From: Treponema sp.
Lineage (GTDB): Bacteria > Spirochaetota > Spirochaetia > Treponematales > Treponemataceae
Assembly (NCBI GenBank): GCA_017390125.1
Contig: JAFPCT010000087.1
Coordinates: 1 to 42,964, forward strand
Direction: 5' to 3'
Length of the DNA stretch: 42,964 bases
Shown piece after piece: positions 32,101 to 40,782 of this stretch. Position 1 is the first letter of the stretch; the number at the start of each line of letters is the position of its first letter. Under the pieces are notes generated by a model, which was given only the letters and a program-made list of their open reading frames with translations, made no database searches and had not been told where the DNA came from. Position numbers and translations under genes: made by a program.

Positions 32101-33720
32101 CAGCTTACAAGTTTCGGCTGCGGTCTTGACGCCGTTACTGCTGATCAGGTTGACGAAATCATGCGCTCAAAGAACCGCATGTACACATTGATCAAGATTG
32201 ATGAAGGAAGCAACCTTGGCGCCGTACGAATCCGAATCCGTTCGCTTATTGCTGCTGTAAAGGAACGCCAGAGACATCACCGAAAGATGAGCGTAAAGCG
32301 TTCTGCTGCATATCAGCGACAGATCTTTACAAAAGAAATGAAGTATTCTCATACAATCATCGGACCTCAGATGTCGCCTATTCATTTCCGCATTTTGCAG
32401 AAAGCTTTCCAGGCTGAGGGCTATAATTTCGTTGTTCTTGATGCCGTAGATCCTAAGGCTGTAGAAGCCGGTCTGCGCTATGTAAACAACGATGCCTGCT
32501 ATCCTTCGATTCTGGTTGCAGGACAGATGATTGCCGCCCTTGAGAGCGGAAAATATGACTTGAACCATGTTTCATTGATCATTACTCAGACTGGCGGCGG
32601 CTGCCGTGCCACAAACTACATCGGATTTATCCGCCGAGCCTTGAATGATGCCGGCTGGGGTCATATTCCGGTCCTTTCTTTGAGTGCCCAGGGATTTGAA
32701 AAGAATCCGGGATTCAAGATTACGCCTACATTACTTCACCGCCTGCTCATGGCAGTCCTTACAGGTGACGTACTTATGCGCGTACTTTACAGGACCCGCC
32801 CTTACGAAGCAGTTCCTGGCAGCGCAAATGCACTTTATGAAAAGTGGTCTGCCCGTGCCGAAAAACAGGTTCAGTCGCTTTCAATCCTTGGATACAACAA
32901 GCTTCTGAAAGGCATCGTCCGGGATTTCGACAACCTTCCTCTCAAACCTATCAAAAAGCCTAGGGTTGGTGTTGTCGGCGAGATTCTCGTAAAATTCCAT
33001 CCGACTGCAAACAACGACATTGTCGGAACAATCGAGCGCGAAGGTGCTGAATGTGTAATGCCTGATTTGACGGACTTCTTCTTCTATACATTTGCTACAG
33101 GTATTTTCCGTCACCAGCAGCTTGCATTCCCTAAGAAAACGGAACGCAACGCACGGCTTATGGTATGGTTCCTTGAACTCTACCGCAACAAGATGAAGAA
33201 ATACCTGCGCAAGAGCCGTCGTTTTGAGGCTCCAAGCTCAATATACGATTTGATGAAAGGTGTTGATGACATCGTTCAGCTTGGAAACATTACCGGCGAA
33301 GGCTGGTTCCTTACTGCCGAAATGGTTGAGCTTATCCATAGCGGTGCCCCAAGCATTGCCTGCGTTCAGCCGTTTGCATGTCTTCCTAACCACGTTACAG
33401 GAAAAGGCATGATCAAGGAATTGCGCCGCCGCTTCCCTGGAGCAAACATTTCTGCCATTGACTATGACCCGGGTTCTTCTGAAGTAAACCAGTTGAACCG
33501 TCTTAAGCTTCTCCTTTCAAATGCGCCGGCAGGAAAACATCCTGATGAAAATGAGGATGGCGTAATCGTGAATCCGGACGGAACAAAGAGCCGTCCTGTA
33601 GTTCATCTTGCAGAAGGTTCTTCCTCAATGACTGATACAGAACCTGTAAATGAAAGCGAGATTCCTATTGAGCAGTCTGGTCTTGTAAATCAAGAAATCA
33701 TGATTGCAGCAGAAGAGTAG
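29155..33720 (+). CDS. Giant fused 2-hydroxyacyl-CoA dehydratase activase-like protein
   Basis: A 1521-aa cytoplasmic protein of the BcrAD/BadFG/HgdC activase group. Two tandem ASKHA ATPase domains (about 8-270 and 340-620) each begin with a DxGSTTxK phosphate loop (GIDIGSTTVK, GLDSGSTTTK). The first has cluster-ligand cysteines 135 (NGTCAGGTG) and 174 (RCGVF); the second has 464 (EACSAGCG) and 503 (RCTVF). The rest is DUF2229/HgdB-like, with CGKCQNNC, ESVCYPGK and NNDACYPS motifs. In known activases a dimer bridges one 4Fe-4S cluster and drives ATP-dependent electron transfer to a radical dehydratase. Here the fusion could be activator plus acceptor in one chain; the true substrate is unknown. 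No separate dehydratase genes are adjacent. Confidence 0.88.
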   Translation: MTKEILPVRIGIDIGSTTVKIAVLDDDDKLIYGDYQRHRADIRNTIIAVVTQAFDKIASSFAMGEEQPLTIKVTGSGGLSVSQWLNVPFIQEVVAATTAVKKIIPQTDVVIELGGEDAKITYFTGGVEQRMNGTCAGGTGAFIDQMAALLETDAAGLNELARDYQMIYPIAARCGVFAKTDIQPLINEGARREDIAASIYQAVVNQTISGLACGKPIRGHVAFLGGPLHFMDQLRRRFIETLKLKDDEIIVPEDSQLFVASGCAFSAERRFNGEGAENFKFPTVKEFRESLKNLVGAELSEVQRLEPLFTNANELEEFRKRHAEEKAMRGSLSEAHGPVFLGLDSGSTTTKAVLINQKGEIIWDFYSHNMGNPVELAVKVLKDLYKKLPEDVYIARAVSTGYGEALFQAAFGVDAGEVETIAHFRAADFFVPGVEFLLDIGGQDMKCLRMKDGAITSIQLNEACSAGCGSFLDNFANTMGMDVKEFGKIALMAEKPVDLGSRCTVFMNSRVKQAQKEGASVADIAAGLSYSVIKNALFKVIKLRKASDIGTKVVVQGGTFFNDAILRAFEKIAGVDVFRPDVAGLMGAYGSALIAYDQWVDMTTVKPGEPPIDISKVRSGIAAYDELEKFHVDLELRRCGKCQNNCLLTINKFSTGTEVRTFITGNRCERGLEAEGKIIDASNKKNTKVDDSGEKMPNLFEWKYRRLFNYVPLKPEDAPMGDVGIPRVLNMYENYPLWFTFFTKLGFRVILSQRSSKAVYEKGIETIPSESVCYPGKISHGHVVSLLQRGVKFIFYPCAPYEKQEDSGAGNHYNCPIVTSYPEVLRNNVDELRQDSSITYMDPFLPIYDKKRLAERLCEELIAKFPSLTEKQITAAVDEAWKEQEKFRQDCQQAGEDALEQMIRAGGNGIVLAGRPYHLDPEINHGIPEMINALGLAVFTEDSIAHLGSIERPLRIIDQWVYHNRLYRAGAFVSEMPDLELVQLTSFGCGLDAVTADQVDEIMRSKNRMYTLIKIDEGSNLGAVRIRIRSLIAAVKERQRHHRKMSVKRSAAYQRQIFTKEMKYSHTIIGPQMSPIHFRILQKAFQAEGYNFVVLDAVDPKAVEAGLRYVNNDACYPSILVAGQMIAALESGKYDLNHVSLIITQTGGGCRATNYIGFIRRALNDAGWGHIPVLSLSAQGFEKNPGFKITPTLLHRLLMAVLTGDVLMRVLYRTRPYEAVPGSANALYEKWSARAEKQVQSLSILGYNKLLKGIVRDFDNLPLKPIKKPRVGVVGEILVKFHPTANNDIVGTIEREGAECVMPDLTDFFFYTFATGIFRHQQLAFPKKTERNARLMVWFLELYRNKMKKYLRKSRRFEAPSSIYDLMKGVDDIVQLGNITGEGWFLTAEMVELIHSGAPSIACVQPFACLPNHVTGKGMIKELRRRFPGANISAIDYDPGSSEVNQLNRLKLLLSNAPAGKHPDENEDGVIVNPDGTKSRPVVHLAEGSSSMTDTEPVNESEIPIEQSGLVNQEIMIAAEE

Positions 33721-33751
33721 TCGTTGAATTAGGATTAACAGAGGTGCGGAA

Positions 33752-35119
33752 GTGAAAAAAACGTTGAGAAAACTTTTGGGCATTGCAGGACTTTTCCTGC
33801 TTTTCAAGCCTTCTTTTGCACTTTACAACCGTTACGGTGTTCCGGATTCTTCTGAAATACGAAAGGATCTGGTGGAAAACTGGTTTGAGGCACCTCTTTC
33901 AACAGTCCGGATGAACCGTCCGGAAATCAGGACGAATTCTATCGGGGAAAAATTCCAGATTCGCCTTGAGGAAACAGAAGACACATTCAACATCTTCATT
34001 GCGCCTTACGCCAGAATTGAAGTTGACGTATATTCCGACAAGGGCAAAGAAACCATGGCACAGGACATTTACCCTGGAGATGCTCCGGGCAGCTTTGTTC
34101 TTGTGAGGGACAAAAAAACTGGTAAGCCTATTCGCCTTCGGTATTATTTTTCTGCCGACAGCGAAGTTTTCGTTCAGTTCACGCCTTTTGAGCGGACAGC
34201 CTATGCGGATTATGTTGTTTTCGGCTGCTATGCCGCCCGGGGAATTCCTACGGGACTTGCATTCAACCGTTTCTATACGGCTTCCTTTGAGCAGATTGTG
34301 CGATGGACAAGCGGAATGCTTCCATGGCAGTACAATAAAATCTATACAGACGGCTATCATTCTGTTCAGCAGATGCTGGCCGTTCTTCGTGAAAGAAATC
34401 CCCATGTCAGTTTTACTGATGACGCAATGTACGACGAAAATGGAGAATCAGTTTTCCTTTCGACAGGAAAGAAGCGGGAAGTTTCCAAGCAGGACGAGGG
34501 CAAAATCCTTGTTTCCGGGGCAGGATACCTTAAGTGGATTGCAGACGGCATTATTGAGCCTCTCACAGGCGGAAGGCTGAAAAGGGATCCTCTTTTGGTT
34601 CAGACCGTACAGTATAAGGATGTCGGATTTCAGGGAATTTTGAGCGACAGGTACGCAATTTCCTTTGCCCTCGACTGGATACGAAATCTTGCCAGCGCAA
34701 TTGTTTCTGTACGCTCATCACACAATTATATGTTCGATCAGTCTGGTGTGGACGTAATGGTTGAGCCTTTTACTGCAGAATTAACTGAGAACGGAATCGT
34801 AAACTCTACAGGTTATGTTGAGAATTCCGGCTATAAGATGCACAGCCTCAAGGCTCTTCTTTATGTCCTTGCTGTAACGGAACCGGAAACTTTCTATTTT
34901 GGTGGAATCCGTGAGACTGACCGCCGCAGCCCGGAAGTAAAAGTGTTCAATGAATGCTGTGTTTTTTTTCCATATTTTGATGAAAAAGGCAGGTTCAATT
35001 GTACGATTTTCAAGGACGGAACTGAAATTCCTTTTGACGAATTCTACAACCGCTACTGCCTTGATTTTATTTCTCTGGTGCGCGTCCAGGCAACGGAGCA
35101 GTTTTTTCCTGCTGAATAG
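33752..35119 (+). CDS. Exported protein of unknown function
   Basis: A 455-aa exported protein that I do not recognise. GTG start with AGAGG upstream; a signal peptide (KKTLRKLLGIAGLFLLFKPSFA, cleavage near residue 23) follows. The mature part is mixed alpha/beta with many aromatic residues (FIAPYARIEVDVYSDKG, MLPWQYNKIYTDGYHSVQQM, YFGGIRETDRR) and no transmembrane segment, suggesting a periplasmic location. It follows the activase gene by 31 nt and precedes the TPR gene by 32 nt, so it could belong to either neighbour; its export makes the envelope cluster downstream the likelier partner. Confidence 0.85.
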   Translation: MKKTLRKLLGIAGLFLLFKPSFALYNRYGVPDSSEIRKDLVENWFEAPLSTVRMNRPEIRTNSIGEKFQIRLEETEDTFNIFIAPYARIEVDVYSDKGKETMAQDIYPGDAPGSFVLVRDKKTGKPIRLRYYFSADSEVFVQFTPFERTAYADYVVFGCYAARGIPTGLAFNRFYTASFEQIVRWTSGMLPWQYNKIYTDGYHSVQQMLAVLRERNPHVSFTDDAMYDENGESVFLSTGKKREVSKQDEGKILVSGAGYLKWIADGIIEPLTGGRLKRDPLLVQTVQYKDVGFQGILSDRYAISFALDWIRNLASAIVSVRSSHNYMFDQSGVDVMVEPFTAELTENGIVNSTGYVENSGYKMHSLKALLYVLAVTEPETFYFGGIRETDRRSPEVKVFNECCVFFPYFDEKGRFNCTIFKDGTEIPFDEFYNRYCLDFISLVRVQATEQFFPAE

Positions 35120-35139
35120 ACCAATTTCATTTTCTTCAC

Positions 35140-35145
35140 TATTAT
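35140..35145 (+). promoter_or_regulatory. -10 hexamer positioned for a leaderless TPR-gene mRNA
   Basis: TATTAT ends 6 nt before the ATG at 35152, again without a Shine-Dalgarno. This suggests an internal promoter separating the TPR-barrel-ExbBD-TonB genes from the activase unit. No good -35 is seen. Confidence 0.45.
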
Positions 35146-35151
35146 TACACT

Positions 35152-38010
35152 ATGAGAAAAATTGTTTTTTCTATTTATTTGTTTTTGGCGTCTGCCGCAC
35201 TTTTTGCTGCTCCCTCAAAGACGGACGTCCTTATCTATGATGAGCTTTTATCCTCTTATTCAAGCGGTTTTTATCCTGGCGTAGTCCAGCATGCGGAGGA
35301 ACTTTTTCAGGATTATCCGGAATCATCCTACATTCCTTCTGCAATGGTTATGGAAGGGGAAAGCCTTGTCCGCCTTGGACAGACTGATTCCGCAATGGAG
35401 CTTCTCCTTCGCGCAGAAAAACTGAACCTTAAATCTGATGTTCTTTTGAAGCAGCGGTTCTGGACTGGCCGTGCCTATGAGCTAAAAAATGATGCAGAAA
35501 ATTCCCTTGCTTATTATTTTGATTACTGCACGAGGGCCGGAGAAAACGGTGCTTATTTCCCTCAGGCTATCTTTCATTCTGCAGACGTATACTACAGAAT
35601 TGCAGAATATGCAAAGGCTGTTCCGAACCTTGAATATGTAGTCAGGAACGGAAATAAATATGAAACTTCGGAATATGGTACTGCTCTCCTTGAGCTTGCC
35701 GATTCCTACAATAAAACCGGAGCTGCTGACAAAACTATCGCTCTTTACGAAAAGTTTTCCAGCCAGGACCTTAGGAAAAAAGTTTATCTTGTGTTCACTG
35801 AATATGCCGGTGATGCCTATGCCGCAAAAAAAAATTACAGAAAAGCCTACGAGCTTTACTGTCAGGTTCTTGAAGGTGGCGAAAAGAGCCTTGCTTCAAA
35901 TGCGCTCAAAAAGGCATATAACGTTTCATCTGAGCACAGAAAAGAAGTCGGTGCGGAGCCGGGAGAGATTCTTAAAAATGCCCAGGACACTCTTGCCTCG
36001 TCACCGGAACTTCTTGCAGAATTCTGGACCCGTCTTGGAATAGATGCCTTTGTGCAGGGGGATTACCAGAAGGCTTCCGGATATTTTGATGAGGCCGAAA
36101 AGTATTCTTCTGATGAATTGAAATTCCTGTCATATACATACCGCGCAGAAATAAAGGCAGGCCGGAAAGTAACGAAAAAATCCGCTCACGAGGCAGAACA
36201 GTACGTTAAGTCGATTCTTGAAAATAATCCGCAGATTGAAGAATCTGAATACCGTGATGATTTTCTCCGGCTCCTTGTGAAATATGCTGCTTTCCAGAAA
36301 AATTGGAACGATGTTAAGAAAATTGCAACGGAAATTGCAGAGCCTGATGAATCGACAAATTACTATATGGCTTTGGCTCAGTATGAATCCGGGGACTATT
36401 CTTCTTCGGCAAAACTTCTTTCCGGAAAGAGCGATGAGCTTTACGCTCTTACTCTTGCCAGACAGCAGAAACTGAAGGAAGCGGCAGGTGTATACGGTTC
36501 AGCAGACAAAAAATCTGCTATTACTCCGGAAGAGCGCCTGAATTATGCGAAGGTCCTCATCCTTTCGGGACGCTACAGGGAAGCTCAGATTGAGGCGGCC
36601 AAAAGCGGTCTGAATGAGGGAAAATACATTCTGGGACTTGCCCAGTTCAACACATGGAGCTGGCCTTATGCAGAGGAAAGCTTTGCGACCTTCCTTAAAA
36701 ACGCAGACCGCAATGACGAAAGTCAGAAGAAGGCTGTTTCCTATGCAATGTTCTATCAGGGATATTCCCAGTACCGTCAGGGAAAGGCTTCGGAAGCATA
36801 TAAAAACCTTGCTGCTTTCATTGAAAAATATCCTGACCATGAGCTTTTGTGGAATGCAAAAATGACGGCAGCCAACGCTGCAGTTCAGAGCGGAAATCCG
36901 GACAATGGAATCCTGATGGCGGAAAGCGCTATAAAGTCTTCCGTAACAAATGAAAACCGTGAGGAGGCTGTGCTTCTCTGTGCGGAAATCTATTCTGATT
37001 CCCACCGTTATGAGAGCGCCCTCAACCTTCTTTCTCCATATTCAAAACTGAAGAATTCTTTCGGCATGAAGAGCCTTTTCAAGATGGCGCAGATTTACGA
37101 AAAAATGAACCAGCTTTCCCTTGCAGATTCAAAATACAAGGAAGTCGGAACAAAATTTTCGTCGGAAAAAACAGGCGAAGAGGCCATGTACCGCCGCGGA
37201 GAACTTTATTATTCAGCTGAAGACTTTGAAAATTCTCTTGCCCGTTTCAATGAATATTCTTCAAAATATTCTACAGGCGATTATGTAGATTCAAGCTGGT
37301 ATTTTGCAGCTGACTGTCTTTCGAAAACCGGAAAAACTTCCAGGGCAATTCTGCAGTATCAGGCACTTATAAAAAAATTCCCGGAAAGCACATATGTCTA
37401 TGCTTCTTCAAAACGGCTTATAGAACTGTACCGGGGTGAAGGAAAATACAGCAATGCCCTTGAAAATGCCCGTTTCCTTCTCTCAAAATATGGCGATCAG
37501 GCCCGCAATGACGGAATTGCGGAGGTTGCCGCTGACCTTGAAAAACTTGCTGCCGGAAAGAACGAGGCTATGGTAAAAAAAGAAAATGAATACCGTAAGG
37601 CCGGAGGAACGAATACTCCTGAAGGCAGAAAAGCAGGAACAGAGCTTGCAGTAATGTACGCAAAATCACCTGCGACTTCAGCCGAGGCTGTAAAAATGGC
37701 TGAGCAGTTCCTGCCGCTGCAGAAGAAAAACATAAAGGCTGAAAGTCCGTGGGCAGCGCAGAATGCTGATATTCTGGCTCAGGCTTACCGGGCTCAGGGA
37801 AAAAATAAGGCTGCGTCAGAAATGTATCTTGCTGCCGCAGAATATTACCGGATGAACAGCCGCGGCGACGAAGCTGCCGGCGCTCTGTACGGAGCATACG
37901 ATGCTTTCATTGCCCAGGGACTGCCTGGCGATGCAAATGAAACTGCCCGCACTTTGCAGAAACTTTATCCGCAGAGCAGACAGGCAAAGGCCGTTAAGAC
38001 TGACAACTAA
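35152..38010 (+). CDS. Large periplasmic TPR-repeat protein
   Basis: A 952-aa exported scaffold. A signal peptide (MRKIVFSIYLFLASAALFAA, cleavage near 20) is followed by helical repeats along the whole length, with TPR-type spacing of Trp/Tyr/Leu, Gly, Ala and Pro (for example FYPGVVQHAEELFQDYPESS, AEESFATFLKNA, EDFENSLARFNEYSSKYSTG). No membrane segment beyond the signal and no catalytic motif. TPR proteins of this kind assemble multi-protein complexes in the periplasm. Its place directly before barrel, ExbB, ExbD and TonB genes suggests that it links the energised inner-membrane motor to the outer membrane. Confidence 0.88.
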   Translation: MRKIVFSIYLFLASAALFAAPSKTDVLIYDELLSSYSSGFYPGVVQHAEELFQDYPESSYIPSAMVMEGESLVRLGQTDSAMELLLRAEKLNLKSDVLLKQRFWTGRAYELKNDAENSLAYYFDYCTRAGENGAYFPQAIFHSADVYYRIAEYAKAVPNLEYVVRNGNKYETSEYGTALLELADSYNKTGAADKTIALYEKFSSQDLRKKVYLVFTEYAGDAYAAKKNYRKAYELYCQVLEGGEKSLASNALKKAYNVSSEHRKEVGAEPGEILKNAQDTLASSPELLAEFWTRLGIDAFVQGDYQKASGYFDEAEKYSSDELKFLSYTYRAEIKAGRKVTKKSAHEAEQYVKSILENNPQIEESEYRDDFLRLLVKYAAFQKNWNDVKKIATEIAEPDESTNYYMALAQYESGDYSSSAKLLSGKSDELYALTLARQQKLKEAAGVYGSADKKSAITPEERLNYAKVLILSGRYREAQIEAAKSGLNEGKYILGLAQFNTWSWPYAEESFATFLKNADRNDESQKKAVSYAMFYQGYSQYRQGKASEAYKNLAAFIEKYPDHELLWNAKMTAANAAVQSGNPDNGILMAESAIKSSVTNENREEAVLLCAEIYSDSHRYESALNLLSPYSKLKNSFGMKSLFKMAQIYEKMNQLSLADSKYKEVGTKFSSEKTGEEAMYRRGELYYSAEDFENSLARFNEYSSKYSTGDYVDSSWYFAADCLSKTGKTSRAILQYQALIKKFPESTYVYASSKRLIELYRGEGKYSNALENARFLLSKYGDQARNDGIAEVAADLEKLAAGKNEAMVKKENEYRKAGGTNTPEGRKAGTELAVMYAKSPATSAEAVKMAEQFLPLQKKNIKAESPWAAQNADILAQAYRAQGKNKAASEMYLAAAEYYRMNSRGDEAAGALYGAYDAFIAQGLPGDANETARTLQKLYPQSRQAKAVKTDN

Positions 38011-38033
38011 ACAAATCTGGATTGAGGATTGCT

Positions 38034-39737
38034 ATGAAACTTACAAAAACAGTACTTTTTGGATGCGCGGTTTTTCTTGCCGCAGATTTGATTGCTGCCC
38101 AGAGCAGTGAAGTAGAGGAAATTTCATTACCGGATGTTTCTACCGTAATTTCAGGTGGAGCGCCTAAAGCGGGAAAGAGCGCTGTGCCGGATTATTCAAA
38201 GGTTCTGCCGGAATCAAATAAGAATGAGACTGTGCTGCCTGTACTGCCGGAAAGCGTTGATGTCGCTTCTGAAAACGTAAGGAGCATTGCTTCTGAAGAT
38301 GTTTCCCGCAAGAACATTTATGCAGAAGGTGTTGCCGGAGCCGGCTATCCTGGATTCATTACCGGAAACTTTTCTCTTTACAGACAGTCCGGTAAAAATC
38401 CCTTCAAAGTAAACTTTTCCCATGAATCGGCAAACGGTTATTCCGGCCGTTCACTTACAGGCGGCTATTTTGACCGCAATACGCTCATCTATGCCGACAA
38501 AACTTTTTCTTCAGAGAGAATGGATCTGTTCCTTGCAGGAAGCTATGAGAACAAGGCAAACGGCCTTCAGGACAAATACGAATACATAACGGACGTCAAT
38601 CAGGATAAATTTTATGCGTTCCTTGACTGGGATATAAAATTTACGAAGAATGCTGTGCTTTCTCTTGCCATGAACGGCGACTGGTACAAACGCTATGCCA
38701 CCACAACAGGAAGTGTATGGTATCTTGATAAGAACGGAAACCTTGTTATTCCTGCTTCTGCTGTAAACGTACCTGATTCATACTGCAACGCAGGTGTTAT
38801 CGACTGGAATCCTTCACTTCGATTTGCATTTAAAAATTCAAAGAATTTCAGCTTTGGTTTATTTTCTGAATATCAGTCTGAATACGATACAAAAGATTCA
38901 TTTGCAGAAAGCCGTACAATTAACCGCGGAAATTTTGGAATTGATCTGGGCTGGAGCAATGATTCTGTAAAAATCTACGGAAACGCTTCTGCTGTAATCG
39001 GAGACAAAATCGGTGATAATGCAGTCATCGTACCGTTCACAGTGGGAACAGAATTTTCATTCAGCAATTCTCTTTCTTCTAAAAAACTTCTCATATGGGC
39101 AAAAGGCGGTATTGAGTCTTCCCTTACAAAAGTTGAGGAGCTTGAACGGGCATTTAAGTTTGCGGCTCTGGAAATCATGCCTGATGAGACAAGCTGCTGG
39201 TATTCGGATCTTTCAGTTTCAATCCCGGTAAAGGAAGTTTTCACCCTTTCTCTCAACGGAGTGTTCAAGGATACGGCCTACGGAAACGACACCTGGCAGC
39301 CATTGTATGAATCGGATGATGAGGTTGTGTCTCACTACGGCCAGTACACATATTACGAAGATGATACGCTTCAGCTGAATACAGACGTTGCCCTTGCATT
39401 CCGTTTCAAGGTATTTTCTTTCACCGCAGGCTGGAAGGCATACTGGCTTGATGTGCCTGCTCTGGAAACTGAGCAGGAGCTCAGATGCGTGTTCTCAGCG
39501 CAGAACAGCACTGCACGTTTCGGCTTTAACGGAATTGTACGGCAGGGACTTGCTTCTAATGACGACAAATGTCCGTACATTGACTTAAGCGCATTTTTGC
39601 GCCTTACAAATGCAGTTAGACTTGCCGTTTCTTCCAATGATGTTGTAAAATTAATTGCGGGCTCAGAAAGAACATACGCAGGAAAGTATATAGAAAGAAG
39701 CGGTTCCATTGCGGCCCTTGTTAAATTCTTTTTCTAA
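38034..39737 (+). CDS. Outer-membrane beta-barrel protein
   Basis: A 567-aa predicted outer-membrane protein of unknown ligand. The start at 38034 has GAGG 6 nt upstream and begins a normal signal peptide (MKLTKTVLFGCAVFLAADLIAA); a TTG 12 nt earlier is less likely. A low-complexity linker (about 25-95) precedes a long run of alternating amphipathic strands with aromatic girdles, ending in a terminal strand with final phenylalanines (LVKFFF), as expected for a BAM substrate. I see no TonB-receptor plug domain, but the short EEISLPDVSTVI stretch after the signal could be a TonB-box-like contact (inference). It sits between the TPR gene and exbB. Confidence 0.83.
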   Translation: MKLTKTVLFGCAVFLAADLIAAQSSEVEEISLPDVSTVISGGAPKAGKSAVPDYSKVLPESNKNETVLPVLPESVDVASENVRSIASEDVSRKNIYAEGVAGAGYPGFITGNFSLYRQSGKNPFKVNFSHESANGYSGRSLTGGYFDRNTLIYADKTFSSERMDLFLAGSYENKANGLQDKYEYITDVNQDKFYAFLDWDIKFTKNAVLSLAMNGDWYKRYATTTGSVWYLDKNGNLVIPASAVNVPDSYCNAGVIDWNPSLRFAFKNSKNFSFGLFSEYQSEYDTKDSFAESRTINRGNFGIDLGWSNDSVKIYGNASAVIGDKIGDNAVIVPFTVGTEFSFSNSLSSKKLLIWAKGGIESSLTKVEELERAFKFAALEIMPDETSCWYSDLSVSIPVKEVFTLSLNGVFKDTAYGNDTWQPLYESDDEVVSHYGQYTYYEDDTLQLNTDVALAFRFKVFSFTAGWKAYWLDVPALETEQELRCVFSAQNSTARFGFNGIVRQGLASNDDKCPYIDLSAFLRLTNAVRLAVSSNDVVKLIAGSERTYAGKYIERSGSIAALVKFFF

Positions 39738-39760
39738 GATTGATCTGGAGGTTTTGAAAA

Positions 39761-40372
39761 ATGTTTGACAGTTTAAGAGCAGGCGGTATCCTGATGATAC
39801 CAATCATCCTTTGCGGAGTCATCGCCACTTTTATAATATTTGAACGCTGCTATTATTTTTACGTTACAAAGAAAAAGGATGCAAAACTGATGTATGACCT
39901 GCGCAATTCACTTGACGGCGAAAATTTTGACGCGGCCGCAGTAAGTTGCGCAGAAGCTGATACTCCATGTTCTCAGGTAATCAAAAAGGCTTTGGACTGC
40001 CGCCGCTGGGATGAAAAAGACATGAAAGATGCTGTTGAGGCTGAAATGTCTGCTGTAATTCCACGTTTTGAGCACCTGCTTACAGCTCTGGGAACAATCG
40101 CAAATATCTCAACTCTGCTGGGACTTTTGGGAACTGTAACAGGAAATATTAAGGCTTTCGGCGTTCTTGGTGCAGGCGGAACCATGGGTGACCCGGCTCT
40201 GCTTGCCGGCGCAATTGGAGAAGCTCTCGTAACGACGGTTGCCGGACTTGTAGTTTCAATTCCATCTTTGATTTTCTACAATTATTTTGTAAGCCGCGTA
40301 AACCGCCGCATTACAGAAATGGAATCAAACGTAACCCATATTGTATTAAGACTTTCAGGACGTATTAAATGA
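39761..40372 (+). CDS. exbB: ExbB/TolQ/MotA-family proton channel protein
   Basis: Inner-membrane stator-type subunit that, with ExbD, uses the proton gradient to drive TonB. In 203 aa it has TM1 at about 9-27, a cytoplasmic domain, TM2 at about 107-127 (GTIANISTLLGLLGTVTGNI), and TM3 at about 155-176 (EALVTTVAGLVVSIPSLIFYN). The glycine/threonine-rich TM2 and the GEALVTTVAGL motif are typical of the family. GGAGG lies upstream of ATG. It overlaps exbD by 4 bp. Confidence 0.95.
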   Translation: MFDSLRAGGILMIPIILCGVIATFIIFERCYYFYVTKKKDAKLMYDLRNSLDGENFDAAAVSCAEADTPCSQVIKKALDCRRWDEKDMKDAVEAEMSAVIPRFEHLLTALGTIANISTLLGLLGTVTGNIKAFGVLGAGGTMGDPALLAGAIGEALVTTVAGLVVSIPSLIFYNYFVSRVNRRITEMESNVTHIVLRLSGRIK

Positions 40373-40782
40373 GATTAAAGGCACGACGGAAAGGTGTTCA
40401 GGCCGGCGTTGACATGACGCCTATGCTTGACGTTGTTTTTCAGCTGATTATTTTCTTTCTCGTTTCAACGACATTTGCAGTTCTTCCGGGAATTTCCATG
40501 CACCTGCCTGAAAGCACGACGGCGGAGAGCACTTCAAATCTTGGAATTACGATTACTGCAGACAAGAACGGCGGTCTTTGGTTCAATGACAAACAGGTTT
40601 CCTTCAAGGGACTTGGAGAAGAGCTTGCCGCCTTTGACACTAAGAAAACAAAGAAGTCTGAATTCCCGATTATAATAGAAGCTGACGCAGAAGTTACAAA
40701 CGGAACCATAGTAAAGCTTTTTGACGTAATCAGAATGAACGGTTATGCGGCCGTTAATTTGCGCACTAAAGAAAAAAGGTAA
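40369..40782 (+). CDS. exbD: ExbD/TolR-family protein
   Basis: Partner of ExbB in the proton-driven motor. The 137-aa protein has a short basic cytoplasmic N-terminus, one transmembrane helix (about 20-38) starting with MTPMLDVVFQLIIFFL, in which Asp21 is the conserved protonatable residue, and a periplasmic domain. It starts in a 4-bp overlap with exbB and its stop codon abuts the tonB start, so translation of the three is coupled. Confidence 0.95.
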   Translation: MRLKARRKGVQAGVDMTPMLDVVFQLIIFFLVSTTFAVLPGISMHLPESTTAESTSNLGITITADKNGGLWFNDKQVSFKGLGEELAAFDTKKTKKSEFPIIIEADAEVTNGTIVKLFDVIRMNGYAAVNLRTKEKR

